A stretch of 7,364 bases of DNA, taken from the NCBI GenBank assembly GCA_021818125.1, contig JAKAFG010000098.1:1-7364 (forward strand), read 5' to 3'. Positions 1-6,455 of the stretch are shown piece by piece. The stretch is from Pseudomonadota bacterium. GTDB taxonomy: Bacteria > Pseudomonadota > Gammaproteobacteria > Acidithiobacillales > Acidithiobacillaceae. The translations under genes and the position numbers were made by a program. The first letter of the stretch is position 1; each line of letters begins with the position of its first letter. Below the pieces are notes generated by a model, which worked only from the letters and a program-made list of their open reading frames with translations, had not been told where the DNA came from and did not search any database.

Positions 1-2406
1 CGTGCCAGGAACGCCGCGCAGAGCGCGGCCCTGCAGGTATCCGCCAGCCTGGATAAACCCTTTAACGATCTCTACTATATCAGCAACGCCCTGCTGCCTG
101 CGGGCGCGCAACCGTCCAGCACAACCCTGGAGCAGATACAAATCATCCGGGTGTTAAATCCGAGCGTCATCGCCATCCAGATTCTGAACGCCCGCGGAGA
201 TCGTGTTCTCTGGACTACAAGCATGGGGTCCGCCAGCCCCATGGAACCGCAAGCGGATTTTACGCCGCTGCCCGGGCATCCGCATCGGCTGATCGGACAG
301 CCGCGCTATGACCATAGAGCGCATACCTGGGTGGTGCCTCTGGTTTATATGGCGCACAAGATGTCCGGAAGCCCCGCCTTGTCGATCAGTAGTCTGGTTG
401 ATTTGGCGAGCTTCAAACCGCTGACCGTTTCCCGCGACTTTGCCCTGCGCGTATTCGGGGCGCACAATGTGCCCATAGCCTTCTTCAGGCAGGGGGCAAC
501 CCCTTCGCAGGGTGCAATCCTTCCCGCGCGGGCCACTTCTGCAGAAAACCAGGTGCCCGTGGCGGTGCCAGGATATCCCTGGACGGTAGAGGCACACTGG
601 TCATCAGCCATGGTGGAGCAATTATGGTGGCGCCAGGAAAAGGCCTTCCTGCCATTGGTGATCGGTACCATCCTGGGCATCCTGGTGTTTGGTGTGAGCA
701 TGGTTCTCATGCTGATGAGGGAGATGCGTCTGCACGACCGGCAACGACTTCTGACCTCACAGGCCACCCATGACTTCCTGACCCTCCTGCCCAACCGCGA
801 GGGCCTGCGACGGATTTTCAATCAGGCGTTGGCGCGATCCGACCGTCAGGAGCGCCTCTTGGCGGTGGGTTTTCTCGACCTGGATGCCTTCAAGCTGGTC
901 AACGACCGGTATGGCCATGCCGCCGGAGATGACCTGCTGAAAGAAATGGCCAGCCGCCTGCAAGGCGCGGTGCGGCGGACGGATACCGTGGCGCGCCTGG
1001 GTGGCGATGAGTTTGTGCTATTACTGGAAGGCCTGCGCGGTGTGGATCAACTGGATCAGGTCCTGGCCCGTCTGCAGACTGCGATGGCGCAACCTTTCCT
1101 GATCCAGGGGAAAGAGATCAGCCTCCAGGCGAGTCTGGGACTGACTATCTATCCTTTTGACGGGGCGGCGGACGCCGATCTCCTCCTGCGGCACGCCGAT
1201 CAGGCCATGTATGCAGCCAAGGCGCGCCCTGAGCGGGGGCGCGAAGGGTGGGTGCAGCTCTATCACCAGGATCTCGGCACCATCACCATGGGCGATGAAA
1301 TGTTGCGCCAGGATTTTCTGCAGGCTTTGGTCGCCGGAGAGGTGACGCTACGTTACCAGCCTCTGGTGGCCCTGACGACAGGCCGCGTGGCGGGCCTCGA
1401 GGCCCTGGCCCGCTGGCGCCGGAATGACCGGGAGGTTTCCCCCGATCAATTCCTCCCGTCCCTGGGTGTGCGGGAGCGTCAGGCGCTGGGGCATTTCGTA
1501 TTGCAGACGGGACTGCGGCAACTCGCGCAATGGCGGAGAATCGGACTGGACATCTTTCTCAGCGTCAACGTCACCCCGGAAGAGATCGACAGTACCGGAT
1601 TTGCCGATACGGTCTTCGACATCCTGGCCGCCCAGCCGTATATATTCCCGGAATCGCTGGTACTGGAGGTGCTGGAGATCGGGGAAATCCTCGAACAGGA
1701 GGTCGCACTGGGACATCTGCAACGCCTGCGCAGTGCGGGCGTGAAGATTGCGCTGGATGACGTGGGGAGCGCGTATGCCTCGCTCCTTCGGCTCAAAAAC
1801 CTGCCCATTGACGAGATCAAAATCGATCAGGGTTTCGTCCGCGAGCTGTTGAACAAGCCCCAGGACCTGATCTTTGTCGAGAGTCTCATCAACCTGGGGA
1901 TGGGCATGAATGTCATCATCACGGTGGAAGGGGTGGAAACCGAAGAACACATCGCCCTGCTGCGCGAGATGGAGGTCGACTATCTCCAGGGATACGCCAT
2001 CGCCAGGCCGCTGGAAGCGGAGGCAGTTGCTGATTTTGTGCACACGTTTGTCCTCGGTACGGGGGATGCGGACACGCCGCTGCTGGCTCTGTACCAGCAT
2101 CTGGGATGGGTGCATGCGGCAGAAGGGTCCGCGATGAACCATGGGGATTACGAGCATGTGGATCTGGCTGCCTGTCCGATCACCGCCTGGCTGCACACCC
2201 ACGCGCCGGAACTGCCCGGGGTAGAGGCCTTGCTGGCCGAGCATGAAGTGGTGCATGCCCTGGGGCGGGAAATCCTTCAGGTACGGCAAAGCGGAACGCG
2301 CGAGGAACTGCACCGGCTACTCGGGCAACTGCATGAGCATGGCTACCGATTTCAGGAAGGGCTGGGGCGGGCGGTGAGGGCTATGCGGGACAATGCGGCG
2401 GCATAG
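1..2406 (+). CDS. Membrane-bound GGDEF-EAL c-di-GMP protein with C-terminal CZB-like zinc domain (5' partial)
   Basis: The frame is open from base 1, so the true start lies upstream; the GTG at 151 is merely the first start codon in view. Counting in-window residues (801): 1-215 form an extracytoplasmic-looking sensor region of no family I recognise, followed by a membrane helix at 216-239 (bases 646-717). A GGDEF domain begins near DFLTLLPNR (258) and has GGDEF at 334-338, preceded five residues earlier by RRTD, an intact RxxD product-inhibition site. The EAL domain has EAL 467-469, N523, E556, D586-D587, K607, E643 and Q663, so both cyclase and phosphodiesterase activity are possible. The usual EIT motif reads EVL. 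The last ~100 residues carry H700xxW, C725 with W730, and H748xxxH752, the ligand pattern of CZB zinc-binding domains. A second membrane helix probably lies before the window. It is followed 17 nt later by another EAL gene. Domain calls are by motif; which activity dominates is unknown. Confidence 0.93.
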   Translation, partial: RARNAAQSAALQVSASLDKPFNDLYYISNALLPAGAQPSSTTLEQIQIIRVLNPSVIAIQILNARGDRVLWTTSMGSASPMEPQADFTPLPGHPHRLIGQPRYDHRAHTWVVPLVYMAHKMSGSPALSISSLVDLASFKPLTVSRDFALRVFGAHNVPIAFFRQGATPSQGAILPARATSAENQVPVAVPGYPWTVEAHWSSAMVEQLWWRQEKAFLPLVIGTILGILVFGVSMVLMLMREMRLHDRQRLLTSQATHDFLTLLPNREGLRRIFNQALARSDRQERLLAVGFLDLDAFKLVNDRYGHAAGDDLLKEMASRLQGAVRRTDTVARLGGDEFVLLLEGLRGVDQLDQVLARLQTAMAQPFLIQGKEISLQASLGLTIYPFDGAADADLLLRHADQAMYAAKARPERGREGWVQLYHQDLGTITMGDEMLRQDFLQALVAGEVTLRYQPLVALTTGRVAGLEALARWRRNDREVSPDQFLPSLGVRERQALGHFVLQTGLRQLAQWRRIGLDIFLSVNVTPEEIDSTGFADTVFDILAAQPYIFPESLVLEVLEIGEILEQEVALGHLQRLRSAGVKIALDDVGSAYASLLRLKNLPIDEIKIDQGFVRELLNKPQDLIFVESLINLGMGMNVIITVEGVETEEHIALLREMEVDYLQGYAIARPLEAEAVADFVHTFVLGTGDADTPLLALYQHLGWVHAAEGSAMNHGDYEHVDLAACPITAWLHTHAPELPGVEALLAEHEVVHALGREILQVRQSGTREELHRLLGQLHEHGYRFQEGLGRAVRAMRDNAAA

Positions 2407-2410
2407 AAGA

Positions 2411-2415
2411 GGAGG
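2411..2415 (+). promoter_or_regulatory. Ribosome binding site for the globin-EAL gene
   Basis: GGAGG lies 8 nt before the ATG at 2424 and just after the TAG stop of the upstream gene (2404-2406). It fixes the start of the second gene and, with no room for a promoter between them, supports co-transcription. Confidence 0.8.
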
Positions 2416-2423
2416 CTGGAATA

Positions 2424-4484
2424 ATGGACCAACATGAACGTGAAGATGACGGCCAAGAGTCGGTACTCACTTCCGATAACAAGGCGGCGGAGGAACTGAG
2501 CATCTCCGCAGAAGTCGATGTGGTGGGAAGTACCCGCAGGCGACTCAACAGGATCGACCCTTACGATCGTGTTGATGTCTGGCTCAACGCCGTGCAGGAT
2601 CAACTGTGTAGCTACAGCGAGGCGGTGGTTGCGAACTTTTACGACACCCTGATGCGTACCGAGGCTTCGGCGCACATCCTGAGCCTCCTTTCTGAGGCCG
2701 AAATGGCCCATCTCAAGACCAGCCAGGTGCGTTACCTGACGCAGGTTCTCTCACCGGGTATCAGCCGGGAAAAGCATATGTCCATGGCCAGAGAGGTCGG
2801 CTTGCGCCACACCTGGATCGGGTTGCCCGCAGATATTCTGGCCCAATCCTTTCAGGTCTATCGCGCCGTTCTGGAAGATACCATCAATACTGAATTGCCC
2901 AACAGCGTCACGTTGCAGTCCATCATCATGGAGCGCCTCAGCAATGATCTCTCATGGCAACTCATGGCCTATACCGAGGCCGAAAATGAACGGGCCAATA
3001 CTCTTGAAAATATTAGGCAGATCATTTCTACAGCCATTAATCGTGAAGACATTATACGAGAAACACTGCAGCGCATTGTTAAAATTCCAGGAATCGCCGG
3101 TGTCGAAATCATTAGCATTGGAGAAAAGTACGGCCTGCGTTGTGAATTGGGTTTCGGCAATACTCTGCACGAAAGTCAGCCCCAAGAAATCATGGAGTGG
3201 TGTGCGAACGACCCAGATAATTTATTATTGCAGGCTTGGCGGGACGAAAAGCCCGTGCATATCGATAGCATTCAGAAGGAATTATCGCCTGAGGAGCGGA
3301 CCAAAGCCCAAGCCATCGGCCTACGGTCTATGGCAATACATCCTATCCTGAACGCTACTGGAGCTCCACAAATCCTCATGGCCTTATACAGTCCATGGCC
3401 CGGGTATTTTCATCCGCCTTGGCAACAGAGCTTTTGGGTATCTCTCGAACAATACTTTGGCGATCGCCTGGAGACGTTGGAAAAAAGCTCCGTTATCCGT
3501 ACTGCTCCCTCCATCAGTTTGCAGGACCGGCATCGTTACCGAGAACTCTTGCAAAATGATGGTCTGGAAATGTGGTATCAACCCGTGGTGAATCCGGGTA
3601 CTCATCGCATCGTTAAAGCCGAGGCTCTGGCGCGACTGCGTGATGGCGACCACCTCATCTCTCCTTATTTCTTCCTGCCCGCATTCGGTAGTGCGCAGTT
3701 GCTTTCCCTTTTTGAAAAAGGTCTACAACAAATCCATAAAGATGCCCAACATTGGGTGGCAGAAAAAAGCTTCCCTCCTTCCTTGTCCATCAACCTGCCG
3801 CCCGAGGCCTTTCACCATCCCGCCTTTCTGCAAAAAATCGCGAGATGGGGAACCAACCATTTATTGCAACATAATCACCTGGATGGCACGGGGCCACTGA
3901 AAATCACGCTGGAGATTCTGGAAACCGGTACCCTGGATGAGGCTAGTGCCCAAGAACAAATTCTTCTACTGCGCAAAGCAGGATTCCGTATTGCACTGGA
4001 CGATGTGGGTAGCGGTGAGTCATCCCTTAATCGTTTACGCGCTCTCTCTATCGACGAAATAAAGATCGACCAGTCCTTCATATGTGCTCTGGAAAAAAAT
4101 CCTGATACTATCGACTTTGTCATAATTTTAGCAAATCTTGCCAACGACCTGAATATGGCCTGCGTGGCGGAGGGTGTAGAGAATGACGCCATTGCAGACA
4201 TGCTGGCCAGCATTGGTGGTCTTTCCTTACAAGGTTATCTCTATGCCAAACCCATGCAGGCTACGGAATTGGCGGGCTGGGCTTCGGAATACCAGCAAAG
4301 AAAAGAACCAGCGCACCCTCACACCATCCATGGCTGGTTTGCCAAATGGATGCAAATAACACGCATCGTGCGTTCATCTCTTCTACACATGCCGAACCTA
4401 CTAAACGATTTTACCATCAACGATGGCATACACAAAGAAGGCGGTTTCAATTTTGAAGTGCAACACTGCCGTTTAACTCTTTGA
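2424..4484 (+). CDS. Globin-coupled sensor-GAF-EAL c-di-GMP phosphodiesterase, C-terminus altered by an IS
   Basis: A 686-residue soluble protein with no membrane segment. Residues ~50-155 match the globin-coupled sensor fold: an FY pair at 72-73 (Y73 the likely distal pocket tyrosine) and the VGLRHTWIGLP segment placing proximal heme ligand H129. The Tyr-His spacing of 56 is like that of known sensors such as E. coli DosC. Residues ~195-352 look like a GAF domain. An EAL domain follows, with EAL 400-402, N457, E497, D526-D527, K547, E583 and Q603 all present; there is no GGDEF domain. It should therefore cleave c-di-GMP, controlled by O2 or another heme ligand (inferred from family). The start is set by GGAGG 8 nt upstream. 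It is very likely in an operon with the preceding GGDEF-EAL gene. From about residue 673 to the stop, the codons lie inside the neighbouring IS30 element, so the native C-terminus is lost or replaced. The gene is visibly AT-richer after ~2990 than before it. Confidence 0.92.
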   Translation: MDQHEREDDGQESVLTSDNKAAEELSISAEVDVVGSTRRRLNRIDPYDRVDVWLNAVQDQLCSYSEAVVANFYDTLMRTEASAHILSLLSEAEMAHLKTSQVRYLTQVLSPGISREKHMSMAREVGLRHTWIGLPADILAQSFQVYRAVLEDTINTELPNSVTLQSIIMERLSNDLSWQLMAYTEAENERANTLENIRQIISTAINREDIIRETLQRIVKIPGIAGVEIISIGEKYGLRCELGFGNTLHESQPQEIMEWCANDPDNLLLQAWRDEKPVHIDSIQKELSPEERTKAQAIGLRSMAIHPILNATGAPQILMALYSPWPGYFHPPWQQSFWVSLEQYFGDRLETLEKSSVIRTAPSISLQDRHRYRELLQNDGLEMWYQPVVNPGTHRIVKAEALARLRDGDHLISPYFFLPAFGSAQLLSLFEKGLQQIHKDAQHWVAEKSFPPSLSINLPPEAFHHPAFLQKIARWGTNHLLQHNHLDGTGPLKITLEILETGTLDEASAQEQILLLRKAGFRIALDDVGSGESSLNRLRALSIDEIKIDQSFICALEKNPDTIDFVIILANLANDLNMACVAEGVENDAIADMLASIGGLSLQGYLYAKPMQATELAGWASEYQQRKEPAHPHTIHGWFAKWMQITRIVRSSLLHMPNLLNDFTINDGIHKEGGFNFEVQHCRLTL
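4438..4440. repeat. Candidate IS30 target-site duplication, left copy
   Basis: AAG immediately left of the proposed IS end; the same triplet lies at 5521-5523. A 3-bp match is weak on its own, but the length suits IS30-family insertions, and excising the element with one copy keeps the interrupted reading frame open. Confidence 0.35.
4441..4466. repeat. IS30 left terminal inverted repeat
   Basis: Contains TTCAAT at 4446-4451 and GCAACAC at 4460-4466, resembling IS30-family termini. It overlaps the last codons of the transposase and also encodes part of the C-terminal tail of the convergent globin-EAL protein. Confidence 0.5.
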
Positions 4485-5460
4485 TCGTTTTTGCCATTAC
4501 TTCTGATGGCGTGAGAAAACCCAAGGATTTTCTGGGTCGATTGTTCATCTCCTCGGCGACTTTGGTCAAGTACTGCTGAGAATATTGCGATAAATCCGTT
4601 CCTTTCGGGAAATACTGCCGCAGCAGTCCGTTGGTATTTTCATTGGTCGGGCGCTGCCAAGGGCTGTGGGGGTCGGCAAAGTAGACCCGCAGATGGGTGC
4701 GTTTTTCCAGATCCTCATGTCGCGCCATCTCCCTACCCTGGTCATAGGTCAGCGTCTTCCTCAACGCCTTGGGGAGCGTGCGCAGGCGTCTGGTGAAACC
4801 TTCCAGCACGGCCTCCGCTGAGGAATCGTCCACCTTGGCCAAGATGACGAAGCGCGTGCTGCGGTCCACCAAAGTGCCGATGGCGCTCCCATTGAAGGCG
4901 CCTTTGATGAGGTCCCCCTCCCAGTGACCAGGCACCTCTCTGGACTGCGCTTCCTCAGGCCTCTCGCGGATGGAACGCATGTTCCGGATGCCCCCTCGGC
5001 GATCCTTGCCGCGACTGCGGGGCCGACGTTTCTGGTGTCCCTTCCGTAAGGCATCGACCAGCAGTTTCTTGAGCGATCCTGCCGGGTGTGCGTAGATGTA
5101 CTGGTAGATGGCCTCATGGGAGACCCGCTGACTGGAGTCGTCTGGGTGTTCCACGCGTAGCCTCCCTGCAATCTGCTCCGGCGACCAGTTGCGTTCAAGA
5201 ATCAGCGCATGCACCTGCTCCGTCAAGGGGCTTCCCGGCAACAACTTGCACGGACCGCGCCGCCGATGCGTCTGCGCCCAATCCCGACCACGGACGGCAT
5301 CGTAGCTTTGCCTGGTGCCACCACGACGGCACTCCCTACTCAGAGTGCCGGGACTACGATTCATGATCCTGGACAAGGCTCTCAAGCTCTGCCCAGCATT
5401 CAGTCCTCTCTGCAGATGATTCCGCTCATCCACACTCAACTGATGGTACCTTTCGCCCAT
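4447..5460 (-). CDS. IS30-family DDE transposase
   Basis: Catalyses cut-out and insertion of its own element. The minus-strand frame is open back to 5559, but the ATG at 5458-5460 is preferred: GGAGG (5467-5471) precedes it by 6 nt and the protein then starts MGERYHQLSVDER, like other IS30 transposases. That gives 337 residues, normal for the family. Residues ~5-50 form a helix-turn-helix DNA-binding region ending in RSPGTLSREC. The catalytic triad is intact: D183 in HWEGDLI, D240 in TYDQGRE and E274 in PTNENTNGLLR, with exactly 33 residues between the second Asp and the Glu. No frameshift or internal stop is seen, so the enzyme is probably functional. The gene ends inside the left inverted repeat and is convergent with, and overlaps by 38 bp, the globin-EAL gene. 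Confidence 0.95.
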   Translation of the reverse strand: MGERYHQLSVDERNHLQRGLNAGQSLRALSRIMNRSPGTLSRECRRGGTRQSYDAVRGRDWAQTHRRRGPCKLLPGSPLTEQVHALILERNWSPEQIAGRLRVEHPDDSSQRVSHEAIYQYIYAHPAGSLKKLLVDALRKGHQKRRPRSRGKDRRGGIRNMRSIRERPEEAQSREVPGHWEGDLIKGAFNGSAIGTLVDRSTRFVILAKVDDSSAEAVLEGFTRRLRTLPKALRKTLTYDQGREMARHEDLEKRTHLRVYFADPHSPWQRPTNENTNGLLRQYFPKGTDLSQYSQQYLTKVAEEMNNRPRKSLGFLTPSEVMAKTIKELNGSVALQN

Positions 5461-5466
5461 CTTCCA

Positions 5467-5471
5467 CCTCC
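5467..5471 (-). promoter_or_regulatory. Ribosome binding site of the transposase
   Basis: GGAGG on the minus strand, 6 nt before the ATG at 5460. It decides between this start and the longer open frame reaching back to 5559. Confidence 0.7.
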
Positions 5472-5489
5472 GGCCCCATTGGACCATAG

Positions 5490-5520
5490 GTGTTGCATGT
5501 ATGAACGTCCCCGGTTTTGC
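5490..5520. repeat. IS30 right terminal inverted repeat (poorly matched)
   Basis: On the minus strand it ends in TGCAACAC, as the left end does, but beyond that core the two ends differ at about half or more of the positions and seem offset by about five bases. The right end may be diverged or damaged. Confidence 0.35.
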
Positions 5521-5523
5521 AAG
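5521..5523. repeat. Candidate IS30 target-site duplication, right copy
   Basis: AAG directly after the proposed right end of the element, matching 4438-4440. Confidence 0.35.
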
Positions 5524-5732
5524 ATGCCGTAGATGTAGGTTTGGTTCGACTGCAAACATGTATCCGGCCTGTTGATGGGCTTAGTGTCCTGGCCCCAATG
5601 GACTATCCGCGTATCTGGTCCTCATCACTTCACAGGCTTTTTTACTTCATTCTTGAGCGCGCCCCGGATGTTTACAATTATGCCGATATTTGCTACGCTA
5701 CCTCATATTATCTTTATGATTATATTGATTAA
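5523..5732 (+). pseudogene. Possible displaced 3' end of the globin-EAL gene
   Basis: If the IS (4441-5520) and one AAG copy are removed, the globin-EAL frame passes from E672 into this stretch and stays open for 69 codons to the TAA at 5730-5732. The pre-insertion protein would then be 741 residues. The translated stretch shows no domain I know, and its end is tyrosine-rich (YYLYDYID), which could simply reflect AT-rich non-coding DNA. The continuity is suggestive and depends on the exact IS boundaries. Confidence 0.3.
5671..5699 (+). promoter_or_regulatory. Weak candidate promoter upstream of the 63-aa ORF
   Basis: TTTACA (5671-5676), 17 nt, then TACGCT (5694-5699) with TG one base before it, an extended -10 arrangement. 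It lies in AT-rich DNA ~75 bp before the ATG at 5776. The -10 element is poor, so this is tentative. Confidence 0.25.
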
Positions 5733-5775
5733 CTATAGTTGTTTACACATTTTTCCATACACAAGAGTTCATGTC

Positions 5776-5967
5776 ATGAAAAGCCCGCTCGCTTTATATC
5801 GCGCCTTCAGGGCGGCCAATGTCCCTGACGACATCGCCAGGGACGCTGCCTATGCTGTGAGCGCTGATCTAAAAGCCATGATCGGTCAGTTCGTAATCGA
5901 GCAGAATCTTGATGTTGCCAATGCCAGGATTGGCCTGGCAGGGAAAAGCCGCTCCGCGGATGCATGA
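5776..5967 (+). CDS. Small hypothetical protein (63 aa)
   Basis: The frame is open from 5572, but everything before 5776 translates to unlikely sequence, and MKSPLALYRAFRAANVPDDIARD looks like a genuine protein start. Only a weak AAGAG (5762-5766) serves as a possible ribosome binding site. The 63-residue product is soluble and predicted by eye to be helical (ALYRAFRAANV, DIARDAAYAVSADLKAMI). The pattern of a short helix, a turn with V-P-D-D and an alanine-rich helix recalls the N-terminal part of small coiled-coil proteins of the DUF1640 type, which are normally longer; this one may be truncated. Its TGA overlaps the ATG of a 22-codon ORF (ATGA). Function unknown; it could also be a remnant. 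Confidence 0.5.
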   Translation: MKSPLALYRAFRAANVPDDIARDAAYAVSADLKAMIGQFVIEQNLDVANARIGLAGKSRSADA

Positions 5968-6032
5968 GTTCAAAAACCTTGCAAAAGCGACACATGAGAT
6001 ACGGGCTCCCAGGGTTCAAGGAGGACCGCTAA
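5964..6032 (+). CDS. Very short overlapping ORF (22 aa), doubtful
   Basis: The ATG overlaps the stop of the 63-aa ORF in an ATGA arrangement, typical of translational coupling. The product is short and basic (MSSKTLQKRHMRYG and onward, ending FKEDR). It has no recognised family. It may be a true coupled micro-ORF or the out-of-frame continuation of a gene that has suffered a frameshift. Confidence 0.2.
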   Translation: MSSKTLQKRHMRYGLPGFKEDR

Positions 6033-6209
6033 AAAATACGGAAACGTCACCTATTCTGATAGGCTTTCTGGCCAAACTTGAGGCGGTGGGATTCTGACTA
6101 CCCTGCCGCAGCAGTCGCGATACCAATTGCGAACGCATGGCAACATCGCTTTTTTTCGCATTGATTGCGGCAATAGCGGAACAGCAGCCAGTCCTGGGGT
6201 AAAAAGACC

Positions 6210-6218
6210 TGCTATTAT
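6210..6218 (+). promoter_or_regulatory. Extended -10 element
   Basis: TGCTATTAT is a near-consensus extended -10 box (TGnTATAAT). No -35 box is visible 17 nt upstream. It could start a second, longer transcript toward the right-hand gene. Confidence 0.3.
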
Positions 6219-6236
6219 ACCAACCCCCCATTTTCC

Positions 6237-6248
6237 CCTTTGCAAAGG
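6237..6248. repeat. 12-bp perfect palindrome in a C-run/G-run context
   Basis: CCTTTGCAAAGG, preceded by ACCCCCCATTTTCC and followed by AGGCC. Sequences of the type CCCCCTTTGCAAAGGGGG are common building blocks of short intergenic repeats in many bacteria, so this may be a degenerate copy. Confidence 0.4.
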
Positions 6249-6282
6249 AGGCCATGTCGGCGCAAAAAGTCCGCCGCCGCCA

Positions 6283-6311
6283 TTGACCCCCGTTTTTCAT
6301 GTTACTACAAT
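6283..6311 (+). promoter_or_regulatory. Sigma70-type promoter for the DUF6880-like gene
   Basis: TTGACC (6283-6288) and TACAAT (6306-6311) are separated by exactly 17 nt; each box differs from consensus at one position. Transcription would start near 6318, giving a leader of about 140 nt before the gene at 6456. This is the best promoter I noticed in the window. Confidence 0.6.
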
Positions 6312-6455
6312 AAGTTCGATAGTGAGACGCATATGTTGGGATGAGCGGAGACGCCAATCCAATCTACTGGCTCAAAAGCCATTCTCCGACGCGGGGCTCC
6401 TGATCATGTCATCGGCTGAATACAACTTGAGCATGCCAAGTTCCACGGTGGTCTT

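Larger units (their letters stand above)
4441..5520 (-). mobile_element. IS30-family insertion sequence (boundaries approximate)
   Basis: A ~1.08-kb element, the usual IS30-family size, filled by one transposase gene on the minus strand. The left end reads inward as GCGGTTTCAATTTTGAAG then TGCAACAC; as I recall it, E. coli IS30 ends also carry TTCAAT followed by GCAACA. The right end, read inward on the minus strand, shares the core TGCAACAC (5490-5497) but matches poorly outside it, so the boundary is uncertain by several bases. AAG flanks both proposed ends (4438-4440 and 5521-5523) and could be a 3-bp target duplication. The element sits across the 3' end of the globin-EAL gene. Confidence 0.75.
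6033..6455. other. Gene-poor stretch (423 bp) ahead of the DUF6880-like gene
   Basis: No gene here convinces me. It holds open frames on both strands (6127-6459 plus, 6016-6357 minus) whose translations are rich in Ser, Pro, Cys and Arg and match nothing I know, plus two tiny ORFs (6341-6403 and 6406-6459). It also carries a good promoter (6283-6311), a perfect extended -10 (6210-6218) and the palindrome at 6237-6248. It reads as a regulatory leader mixed with decayed DNA. Confidence 0.5.

Noticed and set aside
1348..2313. 321-codon open frame on the minus strand opposite the EAL/CZB part
   Set aside because: It lies fully inside a well-supported plus-strand gene, its translation has no domain, and GC-rich coding DNA often leaves the opposite frame open.
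5472..5607. Two similar 17-bp blocks (5472-5488 and 5591-5607), 14 of 17 identical, beginning GGCCCCA
   Set aside because: The similarity does not extend into the IS end sequence on either side, so it is not good evidence for a second IS remnant.
6043..6064. Possible terminator hairpin CCTAT-TCTG-ATAGG followed by CTTTCT
   Set aside because: The stem is only 5 bp and AT-rich and the T-run is broken; too weak to call.
4615..6116. Shared 14-mer CTGCCGCAGCAGTC at 4615-4628 and 6103-6116
   Set aside because: One copy lies in the transposase gene and the other in gene-poor DNA; matching stops at once on both sides, so it is probably chance.
6016..6357. 113-codon minus-strand frame in the gene-poor stretch
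   Set aside because: No recognisable domain, no clear ribosome binding site, and a Ser/Arg/Cys-rich composition; it also overlaps the plus-strand promoter. It could be a remnant but is not supported as a gene.
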